Of a stretch of 64,000 bases of DNA, positions 28,464-37,171 are shown one piece after another. Positions within the stretch are counted from its first letter, which is position 1, and each line of letters starts with the position of its first letter. The DNA comes from an uncultured Lachnospiraceae bacterium. Lineage in GTDB: Bacteria > Bacillota > Clostridia > Lachnospirales > Lachnospiraceae. The position numbers and the translations under genes are program-made. The DNA lies in assembly GCA_946566685.1 (NCBI GenBank), contig CAMNXA010000002.1, positions 62,001 through 126,000 on the forward strand, read 5' to 3'. The notes below the pieces were generated by a model. It saw nothing but the letters and a program-made list of their open reading frames with translations, made no database searches and was not told where the DNA came from.

Positions 28464-29474
28464 TTACTGCAACTTACTCATAGGATTCACCGGCACCCCA
28501 TCTTTCGTCAGCTTAAAGTAAACATTCGTCCCCTCAATACTGTAATACTTAGTCGGAGGAGCCACCGTCCCAATCCCATCGCCTACATTCACATAACTGC
28601 CCTCAGACACTGTAATGTTTTCCAGCTGTCCATAAGTCAGCTCATACCCATTTCCCAGATCCATCACCACTGTGTTGCCAATCGCAGGATCATAAGTCAC
28701 GGAGGTCACCCGTCCATCTGCCGCCGCTGAGATCATCTCACCCTGTGTCGCTGCGATCACAATAGCCGGATTATATTTATACTGCTCCAGGGTAGGAAAA
28801 TAAATTGTCCGGTCCATACTGTAATTGATCAGTACATCTCCCACAATAGGCCACACCAGTCCATCTTCTTCCTGAAAATCAAGATTAGGTTGTACTGTGG
28901 TAGAGACCGCCTCAGCCTGTACGTCACCGCTCATGGCAGTATCCACGGTCTCGTCAAACATACCTTCTTCCTGATCCTCTTTCTTCTTTTCGGAAGACTC
29001 TGTCTCACTCTTCTTACTCTGACCAGACTTGTCCTCGTTCTTTTCTTTCTTAGCCGATTCTGTCTTCTTATCAGTCTCTTCTTTTTCTTCCTTCTCGTCC
29101 TCTTTGCCATCCTCTTTGTCCTGGGAAATCCTGGTTCTTAAACCCTTCTCTTCCCCGGTATTCTCCACATGCTGGGAGTTTGCCTCCTGAAAGCTTGGAT
29201 CATAATCCAGGTCGTCAGTCCCCACTTCCGCAAAGAGCGTGTCAAGTTCTTCTGCCGGCATCGTGTTATTTGCCACGTCCGTACTGTTTTTTTCGATGGC
29301 TTCAAAATCCAGCACGTAATTTTCCCGCTCTGCCCTGTTATTGTTTCTTACATAAACACCGGTTATCGTCAGCGCCGCCAGAACGAACACCGAAGATGCC
29401 AACATAATAATCCGCTCTTTCCTGATACTGTTTCTATTTCTTCTCGCCATGAAACTATGCCTCCTGTTTTTCAT
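28464..29474 (-). CDS. spoIIQ: SpoIIQ-like M23/LytM-domain protein with degenerate active site
   Basis: N-terminal TM, charged linker, C-terminal LytM-fold segment; directly downstream of spoIID; catalytic His motifs absent. Confidence 0.8.
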   Translation of the reverse strand: MKNRRHSFMARRNRNSIRKERIIMLASSVFVLAALTITGVYVRNNNRAERENYVLDFEAIEKNSTDVANNTMPAEELDTLFAEVGTDDLDYDPSFQEANSQHVENTGEEKGLRTRISQDKEDGKEDEKEEKEETDKKTESAKKEKNEDKSGQSKKSETESSEKKKEDQEEGMFDETVDTAMSGDVQAEAVSTTVQPNLDFQEEDGLVWPIVGDVLINYSMDRTIYFPTLEQYKYNPAIVIAATQGEMISAAADGRVTSVTYDPAIGNTVVMDLGNGYELTYGQLENITVSEGSYVNVGDGIGTVAPPTKYYSIEGTNVYFKLTKDGVPVNPMSKLQ

Positions 29475-29513
29475 ATAGGTTTCATGGTGTTAGTGTTACC
29501 CATTTCTGACATC

Positions 29514-30545
29514 TTATTCAATTTTTGCTAATTCCGTATCCCGGAAAAAGACTTTTAAAATCTGCTCGTATTTTTTCCCATTGATCGCCATACAATTAGC
29601 GCCGTACTGGCTCATACCAAAACCATGCCCTGCACCGAATACATGAAATGTGATACTGTCCTGCTGTCTTTCTATTTCAATGGCGGCAGAGTTCAGCCCA
29701 AACAAATGCCGGAAATCTTCCCCCTCAATCCTTACTTCCTCTTTGCCTTCTTCCACATAAAATGCTTCCGTCAAATATCCTGCGCTGTCAAAGGAAAAAA
29801 GTCCCCCCTGCCACAGGGTATCCTCACCATACTCCTCTCCCGCAAACGTCCGAAGTTTTTCTATGTAACGTTCCTTCTCCAACGTGACCACACTGCTGTA
29901 CTCGGTAGATGTCTTATCCTGTTCACAGGACACACCGGCAAGATAAGGACACCTGTCCGTATGCCACACCTCGCCGGCATCCCTGGTATGCCCATTACTG
30001 ATCTTAAAATAGGACGCCTGGATGGGTTCCCCCCGATAAACCAGATAATAACCTCTCGTCTCCTCCACTGCCTTTTGGCACTCCGACAGGATGTCCTCTT
30101 TCTGTTTCTTTCCATAAAAAGAGGCAAGCCCGTTCTCCTCCACCCGCAGCATCCTGCTCTCCGCCTCCCGGTAAGAAGCCATCAGTTCCGTGCGAAGCAG
30201 CACTGCCTGGGCTTTCATGGCCTCCGCTTCGTATTCTTCCGGCATTACAATTGCCAGACGATAGACCAGGTACTCTTCCATGGGCAGTTCCCAGACACCC
30301 CAGTCCATAACCACCGCCACCTGATAGTCCGCCTGCTCCTTCTCTATTTGATCAGATATAATCTGCCCCGTTTCTTCTCCCACATGTCCCCACAGGCAGG
30401 CACACACATAGGGCAGCAAAAAAACAAACAAAAGAAAGTTTCCTGCCTCTCTTTTGTTTGTTTTATTTAAGACGATTCTATTCATTTTCATGAGACACCC
30501 CACATGTACTATTATTATGTGGATGCCTCCTCCTTTATACCGCAA
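29514..30545 (-). CDS. spoIID: Stage II sporulation protein D (SpoIID/LytB domain)
   Basis: MEEYLVYRLAIVMPEEYEAEAMKAQAVLLRTELMA, ISNGHTRDAGEVW, VFGAGHGFGMSQYGANCMAINGKKYEQILKVFF. Confidence 0.92.
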   Translation of the reverse strand: MRYKGGGIHIIIVHVGCLMKMNRIVLNKTNKREAGNFLLFVFLLPYVCACLWGHVGEETGQIISDQIEKEQADYQVAVVMDWGVWELPMEEYLVYRLAIVMPEEYEAEAMKAQAVLLRTELMASYREAESRMLRVEENGLASFYGKKQKEDILSECQKAVEETRGYYLVYRGEPIQASYFKISNGHTRDAGEVWHTDRCPYLAGVSCEQDKTSTEYSSVVTLEKERYIEKLRTFAGEEYGEDTLWQGGLFSFDSAGYLTEAFYVEEGKEEVRIEGEDFRHLFGLNSAAIEIERQQDSITFHVFGAGHGFGMSQYGANCMAINGKKYEQILKVFFRDTELAKIE

Positions 30546-30595
30546 GGTTAGACCTTCGCGCTTTTCTCTTCACACAGACAATTATTGCCGCAAAC

Positions 30596-31633
30596 TTATC
30601 TCGCCAGATCCAGATGCTGGACCGTTGAAACCGTGCCATTCTCATATAAAAAGATACCTGTCTTACGAATCATGGCATTTGTCTCATTATCCTTTTGTGA
30701 GTTCAGGGCAAACTGTGTATCGACATTCCCAAGCCCGATAGCTCCCACGCCCAGGTCTGAAAGATGATAAAGCTTATCCTTTCCATCCTCATCCTTCGTC
30801 CAGATGAGCAGTTTTTCCCAGATGGGATCGTTCTCATCAATCCATCCATTGCCGTCCGCGTCATGTTTGGCCAAATCCGCAAAGCCGTTGCCCGACTTGC
30901 TGCCAAACAATTCGCTGCCATCATTGATGACCCCGTCACCGTTTAAATCCAGTGCCAGAAAACCGCTGCCTGCCTGTAGACTGGATATTTCTTCCTCTTC
31001 TCCATCACAGTCCAGATCAAAGAAAAACTTCTGGTCAGAAACCTGTGCGACATTGGTATCCAGATTGATCACCAGCGGATCGTGGAAGGTCTTTACGGAT
31101 GTCACATAGTTTTCCTCATAATACTGCTCAAACCTCCGGCTCATGCCCAATTCCAGATTAAAGGATAACTCCCTTCCATCCGCAGTCTTCACCGTGCCTA
31201 CCGTGGAAAAGGTGGTATTCTCTTCCTCCATATGATAGTAACGTTCCTGATAACCGTTTACAATATAGGAAGTAGAACCTCCGCCCCACGCGCCGCTACC
31301 CAAAGAATACCTCTCCCCGTGGAAACGGAATAATAAATCCATCAGAAACTCCACGCACTGCTGCTTGATGCTGCGCACCGCTTCCAGTGCCTCATCTCTC
31401 TGATTCACCTTTCGTCCGCCAGACACATTTTGCATATGCATCGAGAGGTCTTCCAGATTAGTCGCCTGTTTTCCTTCACCTGTCGCATTTTCTCCGGTAC
31501 CCAGTTGGTCATCAAAAAAAGCGTTAATTCCACCGCCCGCATAGGTGCCGCGTACCCCTATCCGGCTTCTCTTCGTCACCGACTGATAGGTTCTGGTGGA
31601 TTGCATTCCTATGGTACTGGAATCGATCTTCAA
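30596..31633 (-). CDS. Hypothetical protein with FG-GAP/EF-hand-like Asp/Gly-rich C-terminal region
   Basis: FFDLDCDGEEEEISSLQAGSGFLALDLNGDGVINDGSELFGSKSGNGFADLAKHDADGNGWIDENDPIWEKLLIWTKDEDG. Confidence 0.8.
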   Translation of the reverse strand: MKIDSSTIGMQSTRTYQSVTKRSRIGVRGTYAGGGINAFFDDQLGTGENATGEGKQATNLEDLSMHMQNVSGGRKVNQRDEALEAVRSIKQQCVEFLMDLLFRFHGERYSLGSGAWGGGSTSYIVNGYQERYYHMEEENTTFSTVGTVKTADGRELSFNLELGMSRRFEQYYEENYVTSVKTFHDPLVINLDTNVAQVSDQKFFFDLDCDGEEEEISSLQAGSGFLALDLNGDGVINDGSELFGSKSGNGFADLAKHDADGNGWIDENDPIWEKLLIWTKDEDGKDKLYHLSDLGVGAIGLGNVDTQFALNSQKDNETNAMIRKTGIFLYENGTVSTVQHLDLAR

Positions 31634-31853
31634 TATTCCCTCCTTTTGTATGAGCCCGCTCCTACGCCCGTCTGTGTCACCCGACTGTACCTTCCCTGAT
31701 ACATGGCAATAGAAAGGACGGCACTTTTACGGAAATTCCTTTTCCCTCAAAATACCGTCCATGGTCTCAACATCATTCAGATTCAGAAAAGGCCACCCTG
31801 GCCAAGAGCATCCTTTCCTGTACCTTATATATCGGAACCTTTCTGCCAAATCT

Positions 31854-34160
31854 TTACACCCTGTTGTAGTTGATCAGACAACCTTTCAGGATAATCTGTC
31901 TCTCCTCGTCCGTCAGTTCACCCAGCTTCAAGGTAAACGGCACCAGTTTTTCCTCCTCCACAGATACCTTATAAGCCTCTATGGTCTCTGCCTTCTCCTC
32001 CACAGCCTTGCGGATACCCGGGAAGAATAAATAATCCAGATTCCGGAAGGGCAGTTCGCCTGCTTCGATCAAGAACGGCAGCATACCCCAGTTAATCAGA
32101 TTGGAACGATACCGCTTGGTGGCATACTCGTTGGCAATGTTAGCCCAGCCGCCCAGCACCTTCTGACAGCTTGCCGCCTGTTCCCTGGCGGAACCATCGC
32201 CCGGCTTCACTGCGAAAATGGTGGAACCAAATCCTGTATTTTCATGGGAAGCATCCCCAAAGGTCTTCTTCACCACATTCATCACCGGCTTCACATCGGG
32301 ATGTGCCTGACAGGGATGTTCGCCCGCCATCCTGGCTTTCTCCGCCCGCTGAATATCTTTGGCCCGGCCCACATATTCGGGATCCTTTCTGGACAGGGTA
32401 AACTCTGCAAGCCCCAGCGGATTGGAGCGATAGGAAGAGGTCTCACCGGAAGGAATCAACTCGTCCGTGGTAGTCACCGGATCGTGAATCTCAGACACCA
32501 CCCGCAGCACCAGATTCTCCGGCAGGGCACCCATGGCCGGCCAATCCTTGATATTGGGTCCGAACTGAATCTGCACACTCTCATCCGCCACGCCCTTGGA
32601 ATCAAAGACACGGTTCGCATAAATGTTCGCGTCAAAATGATATTTATATTTTCCAATCTCTCCATCAAACTCTGTCGCCGGCGTAAGTACTCCCTTGTTG
32701 GCCGCTGTCGCTGCGATAGAACGCGCATCCATCAGCGCCACGGAAGAAATCTGGCCGTTTTGCAGCTTGGATCCCTCCCTGTTCGGGAAGTTCCTGGTGG
32801 AATGTCTGATACTGAACGCATTGTTGGCCGGAGTATCTCCTGCCCCGAAACAAGGCCCGCAGAACGCTGTCTTTAACACGGCGCCTGTCTCCAGGATGGC
32901 CGCCGCACAGCCGTTTTTGATCAGTTCCATATAAACCGGCATGGAAGCAGGGTATACGCTTAAAGTGAAACCGTCCGCACCGATATAGGATCCCCGCAGG
33001 ATATCCGCCGCCGCACAGATATTCTCAAAACCGCCGCCGGCACAGCCTGCGATAATCCCCTGATCCACCATAAACCTGCCGTCAACCACCTTATCTTGCA
33101 GGGAATAAGGCACTGCGCCGTCTAAACTTACTTTGGCCCGCTCTTCCACATCGTGAAGCACGTCCTGCAAGTTCGCATTGACTTCGTCAATCGTATAGGT
33201 ATTGCTGGGATGGAAAGGCATTGCGATCATCGGTCTGATCTTTGACAGGTCAACCATGATCATCCCGTCATAATATGCCACTTCCCCCGGATTTAACTCC
33301 TTATATTCCTCTGTCCTGCCATGGATTTCATAGAATTCCCTGATCTCATCATCCGTCTGCCAAATAGAAGACAGGCAGGTGGTCTCCGTGGTCATCACAT
33401 CGATGCCAATACGGAAATCCGCACTCAGGGAAGCCACGCCCGGCCCTACGAACTCCATCACCTTATTCTTCACATAACCGTTGCCAAACACCGCACCGAT
33501 AATGGCTAATGCCACATCCTGCGGCCCTACCCCTTTTACGGGCTCACCCGTCAGATAAACGCCCACCACACCGGGCATATTGATGTCATAGGTCTGGGAT
33601 AAAAGCTGTTTCACCAGTTCCGGCCCGCCCTCACCCATGGCCATAGTGCCAAGCGCGCCATACCTGGTATGGGAATCAGAGCCTAATATCATCTTCCCGC
33701 CGCCGGCAAGCATCTCCCTCGCATACTGATGGATGACTGCCTGATGAGGCGGTACATAAACACCACCATAACGCTTCGCACAGGTTAAGCCAAACATGTG
33801 GTCATCCTCATTGATCGTGCCGCCCACTGCACATAAGGAATTATGACAGTTGGTGAGCACATAGGGAATCGGAAACTTCGTAAGTCCCGAAGCCCGTGCC
33901 GTCTGAATAATCCCCACAAAAGTAATATCGTGGGAAGTCAGTTTATCGAATTTGATTTTTAATTTGTCCATATTGCCGGAAGTATTGTGCTCCGCCAGGA
34001 TTCCATAAGCCATCGTATTCTTCGCGGCTTCCTGCTTCGTTACCTCCTGCCCCGTCATACTCCTAATCTGTGCTGCCGCCTCAGCACTTTCCGGAACAAC
34101 ATCCGTTCCGCGTACCAGATACGCTCCGCCCTGTGATAATGTAATCATATTTTCCTCCAT
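31854..34160 (-). CDS. Aconitase-family hydratase (YbhJ-like)
   Basis: 768 aa; [67 protein letters not shown]. Confidence 0.85.
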   Translation of the reverse strand: MEENMITLSQGGAYLVRGTDVVPESAEAAAQIRSMTGQEVTKQEAAKNTMAYGILAEHNTSGNMDKLKIKFDKLTSHDITFVGIIQTARASGLTKFPIPYVLTNCHNSLCAVGGTINEDDHMFGLTCAKRYGGVYVPPHQAVIHQYAREMLAGGGKMILGSDSHTRYGALGTMAMGEGGPELVKQLLSQTYDINMPGVVGVYLTGEPVKGVGPQDVALAIIGAVFGNGYVKNKVMEFVGPGVASLSADFRIGIDVMTTETTCLSSIWQTDDEIREFYEIHGRTEEYKELNPGEVAYYDGMIMVDLSKIRPMIAMPFHPSNTYTIDEVNANLQDVLHDVEERAKVSLDGAVPYSLQDKVVDGRFMVDQGIIAGCAGGGFENICAAADILRGSYIGADGFTLSVYPASMPVYMELIKNGCAAAILETGAVLKTAFCGPCFGAGDTPANNAFSIRHSTRNFPNREGSKLQNGQISSVALMDARSIAATAANKGVLTPATEFDGEIGKYKYHFDANIYANRVFDSKGVADESVQIQFGPNIKDWPAMGALPENLVLRVVSEIHDPVTTTDELIPSGETSSYRSNPLGLAEFTLSRKDPEYVGRAKDIQRAEKARMAGEHPCQAHPDVKPVMNVVKKTFGDASHENTGFGSTIFAVKPGDGSAREQAASCQKVLGGWANIANEYATKRYRSNLINWGMLPFLIEAGELPFRNLDYLFFPGIRKAVEEKAETIEAYKVSVEEEKLVPFTLKLGELTDEERQIILKGCLINYNRV

Positions 34161-34161
34161 T

Positions 34162-34245
34162 CCGAAGCGTTTTACGCTGAGGAGGCGAGCAAAATATCAG
34201 ATTTTGCTTGCCATCATGGAATTTGTGACGCTTCGGCACAAATTC
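34162..34245 (-). promoter_or_regulatory. Structured 5' leader of the hydratase gene with loop-to-SD-proximal complementarity
   Basis: Hairpin 34219-34245 (9-bp stem, 9-nt loop) whose loop is the exact complement of 34162-34170; second hairpin 34184-34212. Confidence 0.5.
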
Positions 34246-34266
34246 TTCTGTTAAGCCTGTCCTTTC

Positions 34267-35325
34267 TCAGAACCAGCCTTTTATCCTGCCCATCAACTTA
34301 CGCTCTGCCAACGCTCCCAGATACCTGTCGCATCTGCCAAGAAGCAGTCTCCTAACTTCCCCGATCAGCAGACAGCCTATCAGGATCATAGCCACAATTC
34401 CCGTAAGCATCATAAATCCCAGGATTCCTTCGGCGCCATGAAAGCCATTGTCGCCAAGTACTTTCATGATTATCAGCACCAATGTATCATTGAGCGCAAA
34501 TACCGCAAAGACATTTGACGCCGCCCTGTTGATAAAACCCGATTGCAAAGTAAATCCCTTGAACAGGTAAAACAGAATAACAGCCATCGTGAGATTTGTA
34601 ATGCTGTTATCCTTACACAGATGATGATAAATCCCGCCAATCTGGATAGGAATTTCATGAGATATCCCGTTCACAATCCAAAGGGCGAGAAAAAGCACCA
34701 CTGCTTTCCTGGGTATCCTCACATCTCTATACATCCGTATATACCTGCCGATCATATAGATCATGATCATATGGACAAGCCCTTTTCCATTGTCAGGAAT
34801 CAGTTCAAAATAGCAGAAGGTCGGCAGGACACTGAATAAAACTAGCATCAGGCAGAGCAGTCTCTCAAACTCTTCCTTTTTCAGATGCTCGATAAATTTC
34901 TGAATATACCCGCTGAAAAAGAGCAGGCATATATAGCAGGAATAAAACCAGTATTTTCTCGTAATAAACGGCAAAAGGGACTTAACCAGCTGTTCCAACA
35001 ACGCCGCACCCTGCATCTGCTGCGGCATCATAACATATAGAAGAACCGTTTCCACCAGGGAATAGGTGATCATCATACATTCCATCCTGACAAATTTCCC
35101 CAGGTCAAACTTCATGCCGTAATAACCGGAAATCAGCATAAAACAGGTCACACCAATGTTACAGATACCATTTACCATACCGTTAAAGAATACTGCGCTG
35201 CTTCCGTAAACGAACTGAAACAGATACATGTTGGCATGAATAAAAACGATCATGAACATCGCAAGGATGCGCAGTAATTCATAATTAGAATTTCTGGCAG
35301 GTTTTGTCGCCATCTTCTGTTCCAA
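34267..35325 (-). CDS. Acyltransferase family (acyltransferase-3 type) integral membrane protein
   Basis: RNSNYELLRILAMFMIVFIHANMY start and multiple TM segments. Confidence 0.85.
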   Translation of the reverse strand: MEQKMATKPARNSNYELLRILAMFMIVFIHANMYLFQFVYGSSAVFFNGMVNGICNIGVTCFMLISGYYGMKFDLGKFVRMECMMITYSLVETVLLYVMMPQQMQGAALLEQLVKSLLPFITRKYWFYSCYICLLFFSGYIQKFIEHLKKEEFERLLCLMLVLFSVLPTFCYFELIPDNGKGLVHMIMIYMIGRYIRMYRDVRIPRKAVVLFLALWIVNGISHEIPIQIGGIYHHLCKDNSITNLTMAVILFYLFKGFTLQSGFINRAASNVFAVFALNDTLVLIIMKVLGDNGFHGAEGILGFMMLTGIVAMILIGCLLIGEVRRLLLGRCDRYLGALAERKLMGRIKGWF

Positions 35326-35410
35326 AATCTGTTGCCCTTTCTGTTTGATTCATCTTTTGATGTCCGCATTTTATTATATAGGATATCTGCTTCCCGTGCA
35401 AGCGTTCCGA

Positions 35411-35451
35411 AAAGCGGGCTGACGAAGAATTTTCTATCTGTGCAGGCGTCA
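35411..35451. repeat. 3' fragment (copy C) of the intergenic structured element
   Basis: AAAGCGGGCTGACGAAGAATTTTCTATCTGTGCAGGCGTCAC aligns with 37091-37132; first 14 nt identical. Confidence 0.7.
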
Positions 35452-35461
35452 CTTTCGACCG

Positions 35462-36781
35462 TTACCCCTCTTTCCACAGATACTTCCGATAATACTGGTA
35501 ATCTTCCTCCCTGCACTGCAAGACAAGCAGCACGCCCTCTTCCAGATACCGGGTCTCATGGACTACCCCATGCTCATTCAGATAAGACACCGCCCTGCCG
35601 TCCGTATACGGAATCAGCAGTGTACACTCCCGATACCCGCCAGAAAGCTTTTCTTCAATCAGTCCGATCAATTCCTTCAGCCCGATCCGCTTCTTCGCAG
35701 ACATGTAGATACTGTTTGGCGACACCACAGGCAGGGATTTTAATAGCTGGTCTGGCTCTATGCCTGCCAGCCCCGGCAATGCCTCCGGCTCCACCAGATC
35801 TGCCTTATTATATACATAGAGCATGGGTATCCCATCCGCGCCCAGCTTTTGCAAAGTCTGGTTAGTGACCGCAATCTGTTCTCTGTAATGCCCATCACTA
35901 TAATCCACCACCTGCAAAAGAATGTCCGCCTCCCTGGCCTCCTCCAGCGTGGACTGAAAAGCCTCCACCAGATTGTGGGGCAGTTTATGAATAAATCCTA
36001 CCGTATCCGATAATAGGAAAGCATGGTGATCTTCCGGTGCAATCTTACGGACTGTGGTATCCAGCGTGGCAAAGAGCATATCCTTTTCCATCACCTTCTT
36101 ATCTTCCACATTCACCTCATCCACCCCGTATAGATCCAGCATGGCGTTCAGCAGTGTAGACTTTCCGGCATTGGTGTACCCCACCAATGCCACCCTGGGC
36201 ATCCCCGTTTTCATCCGCTGCTTTCTCTGTGTCTCCCGCTCCTGCCCTACCTCTTTCAGTTCCCGCCTAAGCTGTGAGAGGCGTTTCTCCAACACACGCC
36301 TGTCCAGTTCCAGCTTCTTCTCACCGGCACCCCTGTTACTCATGGAACCGCTGGCGCCGCCCTGTCTGGAGAGTGCCGCATGAAGCCCTACCAGCCTAGG
36401 CAGCATATACTGTAATCTGGCCACCTCCACCTGTAGCTTGGCCTCCCTGGATCTGGCCCTTCTGGCAAAGATGTCCAGAATCAATGTACTTCTGTCCAGA
36501 ATTGGTTTATCCAGTCTCTCCTGGAGATTTCGCATCTGCATGGGAGAAAGAGAATTGTCGAATATTATGACATCCGCGTCACATTCTATCGCAAGTTCCC
36601 TGACTTCTTCTACCTTGCCTGTACCGATATAGAAGGCCTTATGCACCTGTTCCAGGGTCTGCTCTGCGGTGGCGATCACCTCCATATCACAGGCCTCGGC
36701 CAAAGCGCCTAATTCTTCCAGTGAAGCCAGATAGTCCTCCCCGTCATTTAAATTCACGCCTACCAATAGCGCTCGTTCCAT
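35462..36781 (-). CDS. hflX: GTPase HflX
   Basis: LSPMQMRNLQERLDKPILDRSTLILDIFARRARSREAKLQVEVARLQYMLPRL, VALVGYTNAGKSTLLNAM, LSDTVGFIHKLPHNLVEAF. Confidence 0.95.
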   Translation of the reverse strand: MERALLVGVNLNDGEDYLASLEELGALAEACDMEVIATAEQTLEQVHKAFYIGTGKVEEVRELAIECDADVIIFDNSLSPMQMRNLQERLDKPILDRSTLILDIFARRARSREAKLQVEVARLQYMLPRLVGLHAALSRQGGASGSMSNRGAGEKKLELDRRVLEKRLSQLRRELKEVGQERETQRKQRMKTGMPRVALVGYTNAGKSTLLNAMLDLYGVDEVNVEDKKVMEKDMLFATLDTTVRKIAPEDHHAFLLSDTVGFIHKLPHNLVEAFQSTLEEAREADILLQVVDYSDGHYREQIAVTNQTLQKLGADGIPMLYVYNKADLVEPEALPGLAGIEPDQLLKSLPVVSPNSIYMSAKKRIGLKELIGLIEEKLSGGYRECTLLIPYTDGRAVSYLNEHGVVHETRYLEEGVLLVLQCREEDYQYYRKYLWKEG

Positions 36782-36854
36782 AATACTTTTCCATTCCTTT
36801 CACTTCGTTCCTATATAAAACGTAAACGTCATGAGAATATTATCTTTTTTAATA

Positions 36855-36965
36855 CCTTTTTATTAGTTTTTATACTTTTTTATTAGTTTTAGCACTTTTT
36901 TATCAGATTTAATCCTTTTTTATTAGTTTTAGCACCTTTTTATCAGATTTAATCCTCTTTTATGT
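36855..36965. repeat. Degenerate 20-bp AT-rich tandem repeat upstream of hflX
   Basis: CTTTTTATTAGTTTTTATA / CTTTTTTATTAGTTTTAGCA / CTTTTTTATCAGATTTAATC / CTTTTTTATTAGTTTTAGCA / CCTTTTTATCAGATTTAATC. Confidence 0.85.
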
Positions 36966-36990
36966 CATCTTCACCCTATGCTATATGTCA

Positions 36991-37127
36991 GCCTAAACAG
37001 ATATAAAATTTTCAAGGAAGCCCTAGAATAGCACCAGCACTTAGCGAGGTATTTCACGAGCTTAGTGTCTGCTGTGCTATGAAAGGAGCGAAAGCGGGCT
37101 GACGGAAAATCTTATATCTGTTTAGGC
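36991..37127. repeat. Intergenic structured element, copy B (full)
   Basis: P1 36991-37013/37105-37127 (22 of 23 paired), P2 AGCCC/GGGCT, P3 ATAGCAC...GTGCTAT with CAGCACTTAG, GCGAAAGC hairpin. Confidence 0.75.
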
Positions 37128-37171
37128 ATCACCCTTAGCAAATACGTAAAACTAACCTTTTTATTGACCTT

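Noticed and set aside
29625-30470. 281-aa plus-strand ORF
   Set aside because: Antisense to spoIID with atypical composition; no supporting motif.
36855-36965. Possible CRISPR array
   Set aside because: Units of 20 bp have no unique spacers and no cas genes are present; a simple tandem repeat.
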